A stretch of DNA of 7,388 bases from JACVRW01 sp036009005 (GCA_036009005.1 DASYMP010000050.1:1-7388), one strand, 5' to 3'; positions 1 to 7,329 are shown, counted from the first letter of the stretch. Program-made: numbers and translations. Notes: a model not told the origin generated them from the letters alone.

Positions 1-1931
<1,931 letters not shown>

Positions 1932-1935
<4 letters not shown>

Positions 1936-2735
1936 GCGAGCCGCGCACGCTGGCCCCTCCCGAGCGCCGCGTGGCATCCGTCTCGGGTGTCGAGCGGCTC
2001 GGCGCGTACGACCTGATCACCGCCGTGGACGGCTCGGGCCCGACCGACCCGTGCCCCGGCCAGTTCTACATGCTCGCGGCGGCGGACGCTTGGGGCGGAG
2101 GCGAGGACGAGCGCCCCTACCTGCCGCGCGCCTTCTCGTACGCGCGCGCGCACGTGGAGCCTGACGGCGTGGCGCTGAGCTTCCTGCTCGAGGCGATCGG
2201 CCCGGGCACCGAGCGCCTGGCGCTGCTCGCGCCCGACGAGGGGCTGGCGCTCGTGGGACCGCTCGGCGTGGGCTTCCGCCCGCCGGCCGAGGGCACGCGG
2301 CCGCTGCTCGTGGGCGGCGGGATCGGCGTGGCGCCGCTCCTCTGCTGGCACGAGCAGCTTCCGCAGGCAACGGTCCTGCTCGGGTTCCGCTCGGCCGGCT
2401 ACGCCCAGGCCGCCGCGCTCTTCAAGGGCGAGCCGCAGCTGGTCACCGACGACGGCTCGGTCGGGCGCCAGGCGCTCGTGACCGAGCTGCTCGTGGCGGA
2501 GCTGGACGCCGACCCCGCGGCCACCGTCTACGCGTGCGGGCCGCCGCCGATGCTGGAGGCCGTGCGCGCGCTCTGCGCGGAGCGGGAGGTGCCGGCACAG
2601 CTCGCGATGGAGTCGGGCATGGCGTGCGGGTTCGGCGCCTGCTTCGGCTGCGTGGTCCCCACACGCGACGGCTACGTGCGGCTCTGCGTGGACGGACCCG
2701 TGCTCGACTCGGAGCTCCTCGAGGCCGTGGCGTGA
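1932..2735 (+). CDS. pyrK: Dihydroorotate dehydrogenase electron-transfer subunit PyrK
   Basis: PyrK carries electrons from FMN in PyrD through a 2Fe-2S cluster and FAD to NAD+, which makes the dehydrogenase a class 1B enzyme. The protein is 267 residues, close to the usual 255-265. Visible motifs are RAFSY (66-70, FAD-binding region), GPLGVGF (109-115), GGGIGVAPL (128-136, nucleotide-binding loop) and YACGPPPML (200-208). The cluster cysteines are 232, 237, 240 and 252 in the pattern CGFGACFGC, 11 residues, C, followed by VDGPV. I chose TTG at 1932 because it overlaps the carB stop as TTGA, gives the right length, and has a purine-rich GAGGCGGAG at 1915-1923, 8 bases upstream. An upstream GTG at 1794 would add 46 residues of low-complexity carB-antiphase translation. 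The end overlaps pyrD as GTGA. The gene is intact with all four cysteines. Confidence 0.95.
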
Positions 2736-3628
2736 CCCTGCTCTGCGGCGTCTCGCTGCGCGGGCCGGTGCTGAACGGGTCGGGCACGTTCGACGCGCTC
2801 GCCGCCAGGCGCGCCTTCGGCGACGCGCTGCTCGAGCGCTTCCCGTTCGACGCGTTCGTCTCGAAGACGATCACGCTCGCGCCGCGACAGGGCAACCCGC
2901 CGCCGCGCCTCTGGGAGACGCCCGCGGGCCTGATCAACTCGATCGGTCTCCCCAACAAGGGGCTCCGAGGCTTCCTCGAGTCCGACCTGCCTCGGCTCGC
3001 CGAGCTCCCCGTGCCGCTGATCGTCTCCGTGATGGGGTTCAGCGGCGACGAGCTGGCAGAGCTCGTGGCGGCGGTGGGGGAGCGCGACGAGGTCGCGATG
3101 CTGGAGCTGAACGTGTCCTGCCCGAACGTCGAGACCGGGCTCGTGATGGGGGCCGATCCCGCCGAGACCGCGCGCGCGGTCGAGCAGGTGCGCCCGCAGA
3201 CGACCAAGCCGCTGATCGTGAAGCTCACCCCGAACGCCACCGAGCCCGCGGCCGTGGCGGTGGCGGCGCAGGACGCGGGCGCCGACGCCGTCTCCCTCGT
3301 GAACACGCTGAAGGGCATGGCGATCCACCCGAAGACCGGCGAGCCGTGGCTCGGTGGACGGACCGGCGGATTGTCGGGCCCGGCCGTCAGAGCAGTGGCG
3401 CTCGAGCAGGTGGCGGCCGTCGCCGAGCGCGTCGAAATCGACGTGATCGGCATGGGAGGCGTCGCTAGTGGCCGTCATGCGGCCGATTTGATCGCGGCGG
3501 GGGCATCCGCGGTCGCGATCGGGACCGAGAGCTTCCGCGACCCCGCCGCGGGGCGCCGGGTGGCCGCAGAGCTGGCCGAGCTGTCCCTCTCGGGCACCCC
3601 ACGGGCCCCTGCCTCGACATCCGTCTGA
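2732..3628 (+). CDS. pyrD: Dihydroorotate dehydrogenase catalytic subunit, class 1B
   Basis: PyrD oxidises dihydroorotate to orotate on FMN in the cytosol, the fourth step of UMP synthesis, and passes electrons to PyrK. The 298-residue protein is a TIM barrel of normal length for the family (about 300-310). It shows GPVLNGSGTF near the N-terminus, SKT (Lys45), NSIGLPN (69-75), and ELNVSCPNV (125-133), whose Cys130 is the catalytic base expected in class 1 enzymes; class 2 enzymes use Ser. Also present are VKLTPN (Lys164), NTLKGMAI (191-198), GGLSGPA (212-218), GMGGV (240-244) and GASAVAIGT (257-265), the FMN phosphate-binding loops. There is no N-terminal membrane helix, which fits class 1B. 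GTG at 2732 is chosen because it overlaps the pyrK stop as GTGA, with GAGG 7 bases upstream. No pyrF follows; the next gene is mihF after 227 bases. Confidence 0.96.
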   Translation: MTLLCGVSLRGPVLNGSGTFDALAARRAFGDALLERFPFDAFVSKTITLAPRQGNPPPRLWETPAGLINSIGLPNKGLRGFLESDLPRLAELPVPLIVSVMGFSGDELAELVAAVGERDEVAMLELNVSCPNVETGLVMGADPAETARAVEQVRPQTTKPLIVKLTPNATEPAAVAVAAQDAGADAVSLVNTLKGMAIHPKTGEPWLGGRTGGLSGPAVRAVALEQVAAVAERVEIDVIGMGGVASGRHAADLIAAGASAVAIGTESFRDPAAGRRVAAELAELSLSGTPRAPASTSV

Positions 3629-3716
3629 GCCCGTTTGGGGGACATCGCGGCGTCGTTTCCTCGCAACTAGCGGGAACTTTGCGGCCCAACCGGGGAATGA
3701 CGAAAATTTGCTCAGT

Positions 3717-3770
3717 CAAAACCCCTGCAAACCCGCGCAAAAACGCTCAAGGACCCCCAACCAGCCTCAA
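3717..3770. repeat. Helically phased CAA / A-tract array
   Basis: CAA trinucleotides begin at 3717, 3728, 3738, 3748, 3758 and 3768, spaced 11, 10, 10, 10 and 10 bases, so all lie on about the same face of the helix. The A runs are 4, 3, 5, 2, 2 and 2 bases long. Two pairs share longer words: GCAAA at 3727 and 3737, and CTCAAG at 3746 and 3766. The array lies about 50-100 bases upstream of the mihF promoter. Phased A-tracts can bend DNA, but the last three are too short to bend strongly. Curvature or repeated protein binding on one face are both inference. Confidence 0.6.
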
Positions 3771-3811
3771 GCTGAGGTGGAGGTCCAGCTGAATTCACGC
3801 ATTTTTTGCGC
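3735..3811. repeat. Nested inverted repeats upstream of mihF
   Basis: Three sets of arms nest inside one another. The outer arms are GCGCAAAAA (3735-3743) and TTTTTGCGC (3803-3811), perfect over 9 bases. The middle arms are GGACC (3751-3755) and GGTCC (3782-3786). The inner hairpin pairs CCA plus CCTCA (3761-3769, with G3764 bulged) with TGAGG plus TGG (3773-3780) around an AGC loop. As RNA this could form a structured 3' region of the pyr transcript; as DNA it could be an operator. It is not a classical terminator, because the T run at 3802-3807 starts 15 bases after the middle stem. Confidence 0.5.
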
Positions 3812-3819
3812 TTTGGGCC

Positions 3820-3847
3820 TCGACGCCGGGCGACCAGCGTGTACTAT
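3820..3847 (+). promoter_or_regulatory. Probable promoter of mihF, leaderless start
   Basis: A good -10 box, TACTAT (3842-3847, pattern TANNNT), is preceded by TCGACG (3820-3825), a 4-of-6 match to the -35 consensus, with a 16-base spacer. Transcription would begin around 3854-3856, at or next to the mihF ATG at 3856. The eight bases between box and ATG hold no Shine-Dalgarno sequence. This is the arrangement of leaderless genes common in actinobacteria. The start of transcription is predicted, not measured. Confidence 0.6.
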
Positions 3848-3855
3848 CGCCGCCC

Positions 3856-4206
3856 ATGCCGGCCGCCCCCCAATCGCCCGCCAAAAGCCAGTCGGCGGGC
3901 CTCGCACCGGAGCGTTCTCTCACCCAGCGGATGGACGCTCTCCAGAGGGCGAATGAGATCCGCACGAGGCGCGCAAAGCTGAAGCGGGACCTCAAGGGAG
4001 GCCGCGCTCAGATCCACGGATTGCTCCTCGATCCGCCCGAATACGTGCTCACCGCGAAGGTCTTCGACCTGCTGCTCGCGGTGCCGAAATACGGGCGCGT
4101 GAAGGTGAATCGCATCCTCACGCACTGCCGGATCTCGCCGAGCAAGACCATCGGCGGACTGTCCGAGCGGCAGCGCAACGAGCTCGTCTCGTACCTGCGG
4201 CGATAG
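3856..4206 (+). CDS. mihF: Integration host factor, actinobacterial type (mIHF)
   Basis: This is a small nucleoid-associated protein that binds and bends DNA; it is unrelated in fold to the E. coli IHF heterodimer. In mycobacteria mIHF is essential and compacts DNA. The 116-residue protein has a basic helix, RTRRAKLKRDLKGG (36-49), and a region about 66-113 with LLLAVPKYGRVKVNRIL and then SPSKTIGGLSERQRNELVSYL. The latter matches the mIHF helix-two-turn-helix core (compare from memory LLEALPKVGKVKAQEIM and RGLGDRQRKALL in M. tuberculosis). The first 20 residues are rich in Pro, Ala, Ser and Gln and look disordered. ATG 3856 is preferred over the internal ATG 3931 because a -10 box sits 8 bases upstream of it. 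The position before gmk and rpoZ is the usual actinobacterial context. Its TAG stop overlaps the proposed gmk start. Confidence 0.93.
   Translation: MPAAPQSPAKSQSAGLAPERSLTQRMDALQRANEIRTRRAKLKRDLKGGRAQIHGLLLDPPEYVLTAKVFDLLLAVPKYGRVKVNRILTHCRISPSKTIGGLSERQRNELVSYLRR
4203..4206 (+). other. ATAG junction: mihF stop overlapping the proposed ATA start of gmk
   Basis: TAG (4204-4206) ends mihF and ATA (4203-4205) is the first plausible gmk codon. This is the same one-base offset seen at TTGA, GTGA, GTGA and ATGA elsewhere in the window. No strong Shine-Dalgarno sequence precedes it, so gmk would depend on ribosomes finishing mihF and restarting. The next candidate, ATC at 4212, leaves only four residues before the P-loop glycine. 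Confidence 0.5.
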
Positions 4207-4751
4207 CCCCGATCCTCGTCATCACAGGCCCCTCGGGCGTCGGCAAGGGGACGCTCATAAAGCGGCTCCTGGAGCGGGTTTCCGGGCTTCAGCTGGCCGT
4301 CTCGGCCACGACCCGCGACCCGCGCCCGGGCGAGGTCAACGGGGTCGACTACCACTTCCTCGGCCAGGACGACTTCGATCGCCGGGTGGCCGCCGGAGAG
4401 TTCGTGGAGCACGCCGTCTACGCGGGCCACAGCTACGGAACGCTGCGCAGCGAGCTCGAGCGGCCGGCGCGCGGGATCGTGCTCGAGATCGACGTTCAGG
4501 GAGCGCGGCAGGTGCGCGAGACGCTCCCCGAGGCCACGCGCATCTTCGTGGAGCCGCCCTCGTTCGAGGCGCTGGTGGAGCGCCTCACCGCGCGCGGCGC
4601 GGACTCGCCGGAGCAGATCGAGCGCCGGCTCGCCGCCGCGCGCGAGGAGCTGGCAGCGCGCGACGAGTTCCAGCACCACATCTGCAACGACGACCTGGAT
4701 CGTGCAGTGGATGAGCTGAGCGAGTTGGCCGCTAGGATGTGTCCCGCGTGA
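4203..4751 (+). CDS. gmk: Guanylate kinase with a non-canonical start codon
   Basis: Guanylate kinase phosphorylates GMP (and dGMP) to GDP with ATP in the cytosol. Read from ATA 4203 it has 182 residues, within the usual 180-210. The P-loop GPSGVGKGT is at 9-17; the GMP-binding stretch at about 34-52 includes TTRDPRPGE and VDYHF; EIDVQGA is at 95-101 (acidic residues near the nucleotide); the lid region has ERRLAAAREEL (140-150); NDDLDRA is at 162-168. All the expected parts are there, so the gene looks functional. The oddity is the start: in this frame there is no ATG, GTG or TTG from within mihF down to GTG 4386, and starting at 4386 would delete the P-loop and GMP site. ATA 4203 is the best candidate, ATC 4212 the second. 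The end overlaps rpoZ as GTGA. Function is secure; the exact start is not. Confidence 0.92.
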   Translation: MAPILVITGPSGVGKGTLIKRLLERVSGLQLAVSATTRDPRPGEVNGVDYHFLGQDDFDRRVAAGEFVEHAVYAGHSYGTLRSELERPARGIVLEIDVQGARQVRETLPEATRIFVEPPSFEALVERLTARGADSPEQIERRLAAAREELAARDEFQHHICNDDLDRAVDELSELAARMCPA

Positions 4752-4975
4752 TCAAGCCACGACTAGACAAGCTGCTCGAACGAGTCGACTCCCACTACGC
4801 GGTGGTCCTCGTGTCCGCCAAGCGCGCGCGGCAGATCAACTCGTACTACCACAACCTCGGCGAGGGAACCTTCGACGAGTACCCGCCTCCGATGGTGGAG
4901 ACGGGATCGAAGAACTACCTGAAGATCTCCCTCGAGGAGATCGCCGCCGGGAAGATCAAGTACCGCTACCGCTAG
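4748..4975 (+). CDS. rpoZ: DNA-directed RNA polymerase omega subunit
   Basis: Omega is the small subunit that helps fold and hold the beta' subunit in RNA polymerase. The 75-residue protein has the family's N-terminal core, RLDKLLERVDSHYAVVLVSA followed by KRARQINSYYHNLGEG (about 24-39). RARQIN and the YY-LGEG stretch are typical of actinobacterial omega. The C-terminal part, LKISLEEIAAGKIKYRYR, is basic. GTG 4748 is chosen because it overlaps the gmk stop as GTGA and has AGGA (4734-4737) 10 bases upstream. GTG 4739 would add only three residues (MSR) and would sit almost on that AGGA, so it is less likely. The gene lies between gmk and coaBC, as in other actinobacteria, and is probably co-transcribed with them. 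Confidence 0.93.
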   Translation: MIKPRLDKLLERVDSHYAVVLVSAKRARQINSYYHNLGEGTFDEYPPPMVETGSKNYLKISLEEIAAGKIKYRYR

Positions 4976-4979
4976 GAGG
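4974..4979 (+). promoter_or_regulatory. Strong Shine-Dalgarno for coaBC, overlapping the rpoZ stop
   Basis: AGGAGG at 4974-4979 includes the last two bases of the rpoZ TAG stop codon and lies 5 bases before TTG 4985. It is the only perfect Shine-Dalgarno sequence noticed at a gene start here. It decides the coaBC start in favour of TTG 4985; GTG 4981 is out of frame. It may offset the weak TTG codon. Confidence 0.8.
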
Positions 4980-4984
4980 CGTGC

Positions 4985-6259
4985 TTGGCACGGATCCTGC
5001 TCGGCGTGAGCGGCGGGATCGCCGCGTACAAGGCAGTTGAGCTCGTCCGGCTCGCCACGGGGGCGGGCCACTCGGTCCGCGTGATCCAGACGCCCGCGAG
5101 CCTCAACTTCGTCGGGCGCGCGACCTTCGAGGGCGTGACCGGCGCCCCGGTACTCGTGGAGGAGTTCGAGCCCGACCCCGCGCGCGGGGCGTTCCCGGGC
5201 GACGAGGCATCCGACCACAGCCCGATCTCGCACCTGGAGCTGGTCGACCGGGCCGACGTGCTCGTGGTCGCGCCGGCCTCGGCAAACACGCTGGCGAAGC
5301 TGGCCGCGGGGCTGGGCGACAACCTGCTCACGACCGCGGCGCTCGCGAACACGGCTCCGCTAGTGATCGCGCCGGCGATGAACAGCCGCATGTACGAGCA
5401 CCCGGCGACGCGGGCGAACCTCGACCTGCTGCGCTCCCGCGGCGCGCGCGTCGTCGACCCCGGCAGGGGCCGGCTCGCCTCGCGCGGCGAGTGGGGAGTG
5501 GGCCGCCTGGCCGAGCCGCCGGAGATCCTCGCCGTGATCGAGGAGGAGCTTTCCCGCTACACGCCCCACTCGCTCGACGGGCTCCGCGTCCTCGTGACCG
5601 CGGGCGGCACGCGCGAGCCGATCGACTCGGTGCGCTTCATCGGCAATCGCTCGTCCGGGCGGATGGGGCTCGCACTCGCCGAGGAGGCCGCGCGGCGCGG
5701 CGCCGACGTAACGCTGCTCGCGGCGAACGTGACGATCCCGGCACCGCAGGGGATCGAGACGGTCGCCGTGGAGACCACCGCGCAGCTGGACGAGGCGGTG
5801 CGCACGCGCTTCCCGGACGCCGACGTGCTGATCATGGCCGCCGCGCCTGCGGACTTCCGGCCGACCGCCGTCACCGACGGCAAGCTGGCGCGCGAGCCCG
5901 CCGGCGACGGCATCTCGCTCGACCTCGAGCCGACCGCGGACATCGTCGCGGGCGTGGCTGCCGGGCGGCGGCCGGACCAGACCGTGGTGGGCTTCGCCGC
6001 CGAGCACGGTGACGGGGCGGTCGAGCGCGGCCGGGCGAAGCTCGCGCGCAAGGGGCTCGACGCCGTCGTCGTGAACGACATCTCGCGGGCCGACATCGGC
6101 TTCGAGAGCCCCGAGAACGAGGTGACGATCGTGCTGGCCGACGGTGAGCGGGAGGTCGGCCGGCGCCCCAAGCTGGAGGTCGCGGCGGCGATCCTGGACG
6201 AGGTCGAGCGCCTGAGAGCGCCCGGCGCGGCCCCGACTACCTTAGACCGAGAGACATGA
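4985..6259 (+). CDS. coaBC: Bifunctional phosphopantothenoylcysteine decarboxylase / phosphopantothenate-cysteine ligase
   Basis: CoaBC joins cysteine to 4'-phosphopantothenate (CoaB, C-terminal half) and then decarboxylates the product on FMN (CoaC, N-terminal half), giving phosphopantetheine for coenzyme A. The 424 residues are slightly longer than usual. The CoaC half has GVSGGIAAYKA (7-17), ISHLELVDRAD with the active-site His83, APASANTLAKLA (96-107) and APAMNSRMYEHPAT (129-142). Its flap reads RLASRGEWGVGRLAEP (163-178), so the Cys of the E. coli ACGD motif is missing. The CoaB half starts about 199: TAGGTREPIDSVRFIGNRSSG (205-225), MAAAPADFRP (284-293), Lys300, VGFAAE (335-340), NDIS (364-367) and FESPENEVTIV (373-383). 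TTG 4985 is fixed by AGGAGG 5 bases upstream. The end overlaps the TPR gene as ATGA. Confidence 0.95.
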   Translation: MARILLGVSGGIAAYKAVELVRLATGAGHSVRVIQTPASLNFVGRATFEGVTGAPVLVEEFEPDPARGAFPGDEASDHSPISHLELVDRADVLVVAPASANTLAKLAAGLGDNLLTTAALANTAPLVIAPAMNSRMYEHPATRANLDLLRSRGARVVDPGRGRLASRGEWGVGRLAEPPEILAVIEEELSRYTPHSLDGLRVLVTAGGTREPIDSVRFIGNRSSGRMGLALAEEAARRGADVTLLAANVTIPAPQGIETVAVETTAQLDEAVRTRFPDADVLIMAAAPADFRPTAVTDGKLAREPAGDGISLDLEPTADIVAGVAAGRRPDQTVVGFAAEHGDGAVERGRAKLARKGLDAVVVNDISRADIGFESPENEVTIVLADGEREVGRRPKLEVAAAILDEVERLRAPGAAPTTLDRET

Positions 6260-6618
6260 GTGGCGAGAACGCGTACGAACTCTTCAAGAAGGGCAGCGAA
6301 CTGCTTGACCAGGGCGACTTCATGGCCGCCGCCGTGCCGCTGGAGCGGGCGCGCTCGCTGGAGCCCGACAAGGGCTCGATCCGCGAGGCGCTCGGGCGCG
6401 CCTACTTCCGCTCCGCCCGCTTCGAGGCGGCGGCCGAGGAGTTCGCCGCGCTCGTCGAGCGCTACCCCGTGAACGACTACGCGCACTTCTGCCTCGGGCG
6501 CTCGCTCGAGAAGACCGGCCGCACGAGGGAGGCCCGCCGCCACGCCCAGCTCGCGGCGAACATGCGACCGGACCGCAAGGACTACCAGGCCTTCCGCGAC
6601 CGGCTTCAGACCGCCTAG
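6256..6618 (+). CDS. Small tetratricopeptide-repeat protein
   Basis: The 120-residue protein is almost entirely three back-to-back 34-residue TPR units: residues 6-39, 40-73 and 74-107. Each shows the usual small-residue positions and a Pro at its end (LEPDK, RYPVN, MRPDR). A short helix, DYQAFRDRLQTA, caps the array. There is no signal peptide or membrane segment, so it should be cytosolic. TPR arrays bind partner proteins; nothing here names the partner. ATG 6256 overlaps the coaBC stop as ATGA, so translation is probably coupled and the gene belongs to the mihF-gmk-rpoZ-coaBC operon, in a place where metK or priA often sits in other actinobacteria. Its TAG stop shares the CTAG palindrome with the convergent gene on the other strand. 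Confidence 0.85.
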   Translation: MSGENAYELFKKGSELLDQGDFMAAAVPLERARSLEPDKGSIREALGRAYFRSARFEAAAEEFAALVERYPVNDYAHFCLGRSLEKTGRTREARRHAQLAANMRPDRKDYQAFRDRLQTA

Positions 6619-6995
6619 CCGCGCCGCTGGTTCCGCACCGCGACGACCGCCTCGGTCACGAGGCCGAGCAGGCGGTCCACGCCGTTCTCGTCGGCATCGC
6701 AAACCGGGATGTCGGCGTGCACCCAGATGTCCTTCGAGCGTGTGCAGCCGAAGCGCACCAGCCGCGTCTGGCGGTTCCACCAGAGCAGCATCCACGGGTC
6801 GAGCTCGTCGGCCGCGTGCAGCGCGAGCGCCTGGATGCGCAGGAGGCCGTCCGCGATGCGGAGGCTGGCCTCGATCGGGTCGCCGGCCACGTTCTCGCCC
6901 GGGACCGTGATGCCCCACTCGGCGTGCGACAGCCGCCGCACGCCCAGCGAGTCGACCGACTCGAGATACGCATCGACCTCGTCCACCGCCGCCAT
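6615..6995 (-). CDS. Hypothetical protein, probable YbjN / type III secretion chaperone-like fold
   Basis: This is a 126-residue soluble protein of unknown function, without signal peptide or membrane segment. Residues about 50-125 read as an alternating strand-helix pattern: LLRIQALAL, then PWMLLWWNRQTRLVRFGC, then DIWVHADIPV, and a final helix, NGVDRLLGLVTEAVVAVRNQ. The combination of a leucine- and tryptophan-rich helix ending in Asn-Arg, a strand before ADIPV and a closing VDRLLG helix resembles YbjN-type domains, which share the fold of type III secretion chaperones. That assignment is from pattern memory and is tentative. ATG 6995 is the only start found; a TANNNT box (TACTCT) lies 6 bases upstream on this strand, suggesting a leaderless mRNA. 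It converges on the TPR gene with overlapping stop codons and no terminator between. Confidence 0.75.
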   Translation of the reverse strand: MAAVDEVDAYLESVDSLGVRRLSHAEWGITVPGENVAGDPIEASLRIADGLLRIQALALHAADELDPWMLLWWNRQTRLVRFGCTRSKDIWVHADIPVCDADENGVDRLLGLVTEAVVAVRNQRRG

Positions 6996-7001
6996 TCCGG
7001 C

Positions 7002-7007
7002 AGAGTA
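7002..7007 (-). promoter_or_regulatory. Possible -10 box of the YbjN-like gene
   Basis: On the reverse strand TACTCT (7007 to 7002) fits TANNNT and ends 6 bases before the ATG at 6995, so the transcript would start at about the start codon. No convincing -35 box is seen at the right spacing (ACACCA at 7030-7025), so confidence is low. Confidence 0.35.
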
Positions 7008-7113
7008 CGCACGCGTGCGGGCGCTGGTGTCTGCGTCAGCCGTTCACGCTCTAGCACTGGCAACCGGCCGAGCTTCGTGGACGCTCCGCCGCCCGGGCGC
7101 CGCTCTCCCCGAT

Positions 7114-7156
7114 GTGGGGCATAAATCTGACCGTATGCGCCTGATTTATGCCCCAC
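7114..7156. repeat. Perfect 14-bp inverted repeat with 15-base loop
   Basis: The arms GTGGGGCATAAATC (7114-7127) and GATTTATGCCCCAC (7143-7156) are exact reverse complements around the loop 7128-7142. The arms contain an AT-rich core unlike the surrounding GC-rich sequence. The right arm contains the TAA stop (7146-7148) of the CoA-transferase fragment, so for that gene the structure would be a hairpin at the very end of the message. There is no T run on either side, so it is not a standard intrinsic terminator. It could instead be an operator or a copy of a short palindromic repeat. The rest of the spacer from 6996 to 7113 shows nothing else beyond the -10 candidate. Confidence 0.85.
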
Positions 7157-7328
7157 CCCCGCCCGCGGGCAGGCCGATCGCGCCGCGGGCCGCCAGGTCG
7201 GTGATCTGCTCGAGCGTTCGGCCCAGCTCGGTCAGCACCTCGGCCGTGTGCTCGCCGAGGACCGGAGGCGGCGAGGTCAGCCTCGTGAACGACGGTCCGG
7301 TCACGCTGATGCTCGAATAGGCTGGGCC
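7146..7328 (-). pseudogene. C-terminal remnant of a CaiB/BaiF-family CoA-transferase
   Basis: Reading on the reverse strand, about 55-60 residues end at TAA 7148-7146. They include SISVTGPSFTRLTSPPPVL, then GEHTAEVLTELG, then ITDLAARGAIG. The PPP-x-LGEHT-x-x-VL-x-ELG pattern is the standard C-terminus of CaiB/BaiF (formyl-CoA transferase) proteins, which normally have about 380-400 residues. Upstream of about 7320 the resemblance stops and the opposite strand carries the start of an aldehyde dehydrogenase, so this looks like the tail of a gene whose front was lost. The catalytic Asp and CoA-binding parts would have been in the missing portion. The reverse frame stays open to the window edge, so an intact gene overlapping the dehydrogenase on the other strand cannot be fully excluded. 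No activity is expected from the fragment. Confidence 0.55.
7318..7323 (+). promoter_or_regulatory. Possible -10 box of the aldehyde dehydrogenase gene
   Basis: TAGGCT fits TANNNT and lies 6 bases before ATG 7330, the same spacing as the candidate box of the YbjN-like gene. No clear -35 box is seen. The GGCTGGG just before the ATG is only a weak Shine-Dalgarno alternative. Confidence 0.3.
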
Positions 7329-7329
7329 C

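Noticed and set aside
3798..3810. CGCA-TTTTT-TGCG mini-hairpin as an intrinsic terminator for pyrD
   Set aside because: The stem is only 4 bp and the T run is in the loop, not after the stem.
3708..3956. 82-residue forward open frame across the pyrD-mihF gap
   Set aside because: No family resemblance, no Shine-Dalgarno, and it runs into mihF in another frame; its first half only reflects the phased CAA array.
4190..4230. Programmed -1 frameshift making an mIHF-Gmk fusion
   Set aside because: The frames fit a -1 shift, but the sequence before the stop (CTG CGG CGA TAG) is not a slippery heptamer, and a standard overlap explains it more simply. Kept only as an alternative in the gmk finding.
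4008..4679. Reverse-strand open frame opposite mihF and gmk
   Set aside because: Antisense shadow of two recognised genes with no recognisable domain.
4739..4741. GTG 4739 as the rpoZ start
   Set aside because: It would add only MSR and lies almost on the AGGA motif; GTG 4748 has proper spacing and the recurrent GTGA overlap.
5557..6918. A 453-residue open frame on the reverse strand across coaBC and the TPR gene
   Set aside because: It is antisense to two well-supported genes, Arg/Ala/Pro-rich, shows no motif, and is the usual by-product of GC-rich codon bias.
7090..7099. CGCCCGGGCG palindrome
   Set aside because: A 10-base GC palindrome is expected by chance in sequence this GC-rich and has no other supporting context.
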